A DNA stretch of 47,849 bases from CAYQZD01 sp964421875 (GTDB taxonomy: Bacteria > Electryoneota > Tariuqbacteria > Tariuqbacterales > Tariuqbacteraceae): assembly GCA_964421875.1 (NCBI GenBank), contig CAYQZD010000013.1, positions 1-47,849 of the forward strand. The letters are read 5' to 3'. The notes beneath the pieces are model-generated. The model searched no databases. It saw only the letters and a program-made list of their open reading frames with translations, and was not told where the DNA came from. Positions 44,606-47,849 of the stretch are shown here, one piece after another. Each line of letters begins with the position of its first letter. Positions within the stretch are counted from its first letter, which is position 1. The translations under genes were made by a program, and so were the position numbers.

Positions 44606-45259
44606 TCAATCCTTAAACACCAGAAATATAATAATAACCCTCCGGTTGCGCGCCCTTCCTTCAGCGGTGGCGTTGGATACCAGCGGCCTGGTGTCAGCGA
44701 AACCCACTGCGCTAAGGCGTGCAGCCTCCACCCCCTGTTCAATGAAATGCCTCACAACACTGGAAGCCCGAGCCGAGGAAAGCTCCCAATTGGTGGGATA
44801 ACGCTCCGCCAGCGCATCGGAAATGGGGACATTGTCCGTGTGTCCCTCCACCGCGATGTTGTAGGGAGTCTGGTTGATAAGCCTCGCCAGACTGTTCAGC
44901 ATCGGCATCGCAGTGGTCTTCAAGCGGGCGCTCCCGGAAGGAAACAGCATCGAACCTTTGGCGGAAACCGCCACTCCGCGAGGATTGACGTCCACCTCCA
45001 CCACCGCCTCCATCTGTTCGTGGGCGATGGCCTCCTTCACGTCTTGAATCAGGCTGTCGATGGAGATATGCTGTACCTTCTTCTTGTCCATAGCCTGACT
45101 CATCGACTTTGCCACCATCTCATACTTGGCTTCATCCACGCTGGAAACCGCTATAATGATGACAAAAAAGGTCACCAGCAGAGTGAACATATCGCCGTAG
45201 GTCAGCAGCCAGGCGTCCTCGGTTTCCCGTTCCCGCTTGCCTATTCGCAGTCTATTCAT
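44606..45259 (-). CDS. motB: Flagellar motor protein MotB (second pair)
   Basis: 217 residues. Membrane helix at about 16-38 with the aspartate Asp23 (YGDMFTLLVTFF), linker, then the OmpA-like domain (GHTDNVPI and NWELSSARA). It differs from the other MotB mainly in the linker and helix. It follows motA2 by 14 nt. Two stator pairs in one locus could serve different loads or ions. Confidence 0.96.
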   Translation of the reverse strand: MNRLRIGKRERETEDAWLLTYGDMFTLLVTFFVIIIAVSSVDEAKYEMVAKSMSQAMDKKKVQHISIDSLIQDVKEAIAHEQMEAVVEVDVNPRGVAVSAKGSMLFPSGSARLKTTAMPMLNSLARLINQTPYNIAVEGHTDNVPISDALAERYPTNWELSSARASSVVRHFIEQGVEAARLSAVGFADTRPLVSNATAEGRARNRRVIIIFLVFKD

Positions 45260-45273
45260 AGGTCATAACCAAC

Positions 45274-46050
45274 TTAAAACCGCCGTTTCCTTCTCGAACG
45301 CCAACGCGGTGGAACGTAGGAGTTAAGATAATCCTCAACCTTCTTGGGATGCCACTCCTTCTGAATCATTATCACGCTGTCGGTTATCATATTCATTAAA
45401 AGCACCGCCTCCTCCGTCTTCCGCTCCAGTTTCAAGGCGATGGGTCTGAACACCAAATAAGCCAGTATCAACCCGTAAAAGGTAGTCACCAGCGCCAGAG
45501 CCATCTTGGGACCCAGTTGGTCGAAGTTTTGGGGTCCCATATTCAGCAGCATAGCGATGAGTCCGATAAGGGTTCCAATCATCCCGAAAGCGGGAGAAAA
45601 ACTGGCCATAGTGCGAAAAATCTGCGATTCGGAAAACTCCCGCGCCTGGCGATATTGAGTCCTCCCGTCCAACATCTCCCGAATCTCCTCCGATGCGTAG
45701 CCGTCGACCAGCATCGTTATTCCGTCTCGAAGGAAGGGATTACGAATCCGGGGAAGCTCCGCCTCCAAATTCAGCACTCCCTCGCGAGCCCGCTCGGCAT
45801 AGGAAACAATCAATCTCAAGTATCGGTCGAGCCGGGGTTCCTCCCGCCGAAAAACCACCATAAAAGACCAAAAAACCTTTGCCACGTCCTGCAGAGGATA
45901 ACTTATCAAGGTAGCCCCAAAGGTGCCGCCCAATACTATCAAAAGGCCGGGTATGTTGATGAATATCGCTGTAGTACCGGCGCCTATGATTATCGCCGCC
46001 GCCAAAAGAGCAAGGCTGAGCAGGAGCCCTAACACTGTGGTTACGTTCAT
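45274..46050 (-). CDS. motA: Flagellar motor protein MotA (second pair)
   Basis: 258 residues, four helices with PAFGMIGTLIGLIAML and FYGLILAYLVFRPIALKL. The C-terminus is basic (RWRSRRKRRF), unlike the first MotA. The gene is second in the first operon, 173 nt after the kinase gene, and precedes motB2. Confidence 0.96.
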   Translation of the reverse strand: MNVTTVLGLLLSLALLAAAIIIGAGTTAIFINIPGLLIVLGGTFGATLISYPLQDVAKVFWSFMVVFRREEPRLDRYLRLIVSYAERAREGVLNLEAELPRIRNPFLRDGITMLVDGYASEEIREMLDGRTQYRQAREFSESQIFRTMASFSPAFGMIGTLIGLIAMLLNMGPQNFDQLGPKMALALVTTFYGLILAYLVFRPIALKLERKTEEAVLLMNMITDSVIMIQKEWHPKKVEDYLNSYVPPRWRSRRKRRF

Positions 46051-46138
46051 AATCGGATATTATGTATTTGTTATTACATTTCTTACGCAATCACACCTAA
46101 GTGATTGGGAACGAATACAAAGATGTTTGTCATTGCGA

Positions 46139-46156
46139 ATCCCGACTTGTCGGGAT
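46139..46156. repeat. ATCCCGAC palindromic repeat
   Basis: Perfect 8-bp arms ATCCCGAC (46,139-46,146) and GTCGGGAT (46,149-46,156) with a 2-nt loop TT. It lies in the 173-nt gap between the PAS kinase and motA2, preceded by CATTGCG as in the other ATTGC-type repeats. It is another member of the dispersed palindrome set. Confidence 0.6.
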
Positions 46157-46223
46157 GAAGTAATCGGGTGATTCTGCGTTATATCAAGTCTTTAGCGAAA
46201 CCGAGACCTGTCATTTGTCCGCT

Positions 46224-47477
46224 TCAGGCGGATTTATTCTGCAAGATGGGCAGGTCGATGGTGAATTTTGTCCCCTGCCCCACTTCGCTGTCCACTTCAA
46301 CCCTGCCGTTATGCAGTTCCACCACCCTGCGCACTATCGGCAGCCCCAATCCGGTGCCGGAGGGATCGGTGGTGAAGAAAGGGTTGAAGATCTTACTCCG
46401 GTCATCTTGCCCTATTCCGGCGCCGGTGTCGATAACCTCCAGAACGCACTTGTTATGCATCAACTTCCAGGATAGGTTCACGGTGAGCTTTCCCCGGTCA
46501 CCCATCGAATTCGCCGCGTTTTTAAGCAGATTCAGCAGCAAACGCATCACGAGCTCACGGTCAATTTCGGTGTCGATGTTCTCCGCAGGATGATTATACT
46601 CAATCTCAATCTCGCTCTCCTCCAATTCCATCCTCACCAACGTCACCGCTTCCTGGACCACCTCCTTGATATTGACCGGCTCGAAACTGGGCTCTATCTT
46701 GCGGGTGTACATCAGCACATCCGTGGTAATCTTATGCAGACTGTTGATACCCTCAATGATGCGCCTCACCAGCTTCTGCTTAACCGGGTCCCCCTCCAAA
46801 TCCCGCTCCAACAGGGTAGCGAAGCCTCCGATGCCTCCCAGAGGATTGCGGATTTCGTGAGCGATACTGGCCGCCATCTCTCCCAATTCCACCAGAGTGC
46901 GGTGGCGGTGGACTTCCTCCTCCAGCTTCTTGACCTCCGATAAATCCTCGAAAATCTCCACCGCGCCAAAAATCTCTTCGTTTTCATCCATCACCACCGA
47001 GGTGGAAAACACGATGGGCTTTTCCCCGCCCTGGCCGGTCTTGATTGTCCGTTCCCGCTTGTAAATCCCTTTTTCGGTTTGCATAATCTTCAGCGGGTCG
47101 TGTTCAGTCTTATCAGGCTTCCCCATAATCTGGTAATAGGGTTTGCCTACTGCGTCTTCCGGGTTGTAGCCGGTGATTTCGCCGGCGACTTTGTTGAAAA
47201 TGGTGATGTTTCCCGCCACGTCGATCACCACCACTCCGGAGGACAGATTCTCCAGGATTTTGCTCAGAAAGTTCTTTACCCGGGAGATTTCAGCCACGCT
47301 CCCGGTGAGGAGACGGTTCTTCTCCTCCAACTCGGAGCGCAATTCATCTATTCTGACTTCCAGTCTCCGGTAAGCCTGATTCAGCGCGGTGGTGGTTTTG
47401 TCGAAATACTTGAAGGCCTCGATAAGGTCGAGAATCTCTTCATCGGAAGGCCGTGAATCCTTTTTACTGCGGGGCAT
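46224..47477 (-). CDS. PAS histidine kinase (FlrB/FlgS type)
   Basis: 417 residues, soluble: no membrane segment. An N-terminal coiled coil (about 30-75), a PAS domain (about 72-182: GVVVIDVAGNITIFNKVAGE), then HisKA with His207 (IAHEIRNPLGG) and HATPase_c (N box LLLNLLKNAANSM, G1 DTGAG, G2 GTGLGLPI). Lack of a membrane anchor fits a cytoplasmic sensor of export-apparatus state, as FlgS and FlrB. It is the first gene of the locus and the likely kinase of the sigma-54 activator at 43,094-44,512. Confidence 0.9.
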   Translation of the reverse strand: MPRSKKDSRPSDEEILDLIEAFKYFDKTTTALNQAYRRLEVRIDELRSELEEKNRLLTGSVAEISRVKNFLSKILENLSSGVVVIDVAGNITIFNKVAGEITGYNPEDAVGKPYYQIMGKPDKTEHDPLKIMQTEKGIYKRERTIKTGQGGEKPIVFSTSVVMDENEEIFGAVEIFEDLSEVKKLEEEVHRHRTLVELGEMAASIAHEIRNPLGGIGGFATLLERDLEGDPVKQKLVRRIIEGINSLHKITTDVLMYTRKIEPSFEPVNIKEVVQEAVTLVRMELEESEIEIEYNHPAENIDTEIDRELVMRLLLNLLKNAANSMGDRGKLTVNLSWKLMHNKCVLEVIDTGAGIGQDDRSKIFNPFFTTDPSGTGLGLPIVRRVVELHNGRVEVDSEVGQGTKFTIDLPILQNKSA

Positions 47478-47849
47478 TTACATAAACGCTTGAAATTGGT
47501 GAGTATAAATCCTCATTGAGGATTTCAATAGCGAACCTCCTCAACGAAGTATGAAAATGACAATGCGCATACTGACTCTACCGCTATTATCAAATTAGCG
47601 ACAATAGTTCAGTATCAGATTGTCGAATAATAGTCTAAGCCTTTTCGAACCAAGCGCAGCATCTATCATTACCAGGGAATTAACAGGGCCATCGTTTCCG
47701 TACGGCGGATTCACAGTGAAATAACAGTGCAGTTGATAAACAATGATATGTAGTTCCAGTATGAGCATATATCGACGTTTTCAATATATATCAAATATCA
47801 CTACTGTCCCAACTTTTAGTCTAATAAAGACAATTGATTAGGATTTATT
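47478..47849. other. 372-nt gene-free region at the window edge
   Basis: No gene is visible. It contains the palindrome at 47,507-47,525 near the kinase start, and AT-rich sequence with TATATAT runs toward the edge. It probably carries the promoter of the kinase-motAB-activator group, but no sigma-28 or sigma-54 match stands out. Confidence 0.5.
47507..47525. promoter_or_regulatory. Perfect 9-bp palindrome before the kinase gene
   Basis: AAATCCTCA (47,507-47,515), one T, TGAGGATTT (47,517-47,525). The stem is too close-packed (1-nt loop) for a good RNA hairpin, so a DNA-binding dimer site is more likely than a terminator. It lies 30 nt upstream of the first gene of the locus. The protein that would bind it is unknown. 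Confidence 0.5.

Overview
The window is one long flagellar locus. All 48 protein-coding genes I support lie on the minus strand, so it is read from about position 47,500 down to 240. It encodes most of the flagellar basal body, export apparatus, switch, hook, stator and regulators, plus one flagellin. The organism is a Gram-negative-type (diderm), motile bacterium: there are lipoprotein and Sec signals and OmpA-like MotB domains. The gene content (FlbD, a MotE-like MgtE_N protein, the flagellar operon protein of the TIGR02530 type, a FliY-like FliN, a FapA-type DUF342 protein, an FnIII/cohesin lipoprotein) suggests a poorly sampled lineage, perhaps near the FCB group (for example Zixibacteria). 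That placement is an inference and cannot be proved from this window.

Layout in transcription order. (1) 47,477-43,094: PAS histidine kinase, motA, motB, and a sigma-54 activator resembling FlrC/FlgR. (2) 43,014-41,227: a large membrane protein with an N-terminal domain resembling the ribosomal L7/L12 C-terminal domain; I do not recognise it as a known flagellar component. (3) Flagellin (40,639-39,743) and a tiny MerR-type regulator (39,458-39,195). Each has a near-consensus sigma-28 promoter, and a strong terminator follows the regulator. (4) 38,735-26,205: flgB flgC fliE fliF fliG fliH fliI fliJ motE-like fliK, Zn-ribbon orf, flgD, flagellar operon protein, flgE, probably starting from a sigma-54-like promoter at 38,964-38,982. 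(5) 25,982-16,494: flbD motA motB fliL fliM fliN fliO fliP fliQ, a REC-histidine kinase, a REC-HD-GYP protein, fliR. (6) 16,469-8,322: fapA-like, flhB, flhA, flhF, flhG, a small membrane protein, fliA. (7) 7,886-1,678: an accessory group of a small charged protein, an HDOD protein, a GAF/PAS protein with a HisKA-like end but no ATPase domain, an AMIN-like/TPR/HTH membrane protein, a second FliK-like protein, an unknown protein, and a stand-alone FlhB C-terminal domain. (8) 1,343-240: an FnIII/cohesin-like lipoprotein among palindromic repeats, probably outside the flagellar locus proper.

The regulation visible in sequence fits a cascade. The histidine kinase and the sigma-54 activator would drive the rod/hook/export operon. 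FliA, encoded near the end of the export block, would then switch on flagellin and the small MerR protein. FlhF/FlhG would set number and place. Two motAB pairs, two FliK-like proteins and two FlhB-like proteins are present. No flgF/G, flgH/I, flgK/L, fliD, fliS, flgM, csrA/fliW, rpoN or chemotaxis genes are in the window, so they must lie elsewhere or be missing.
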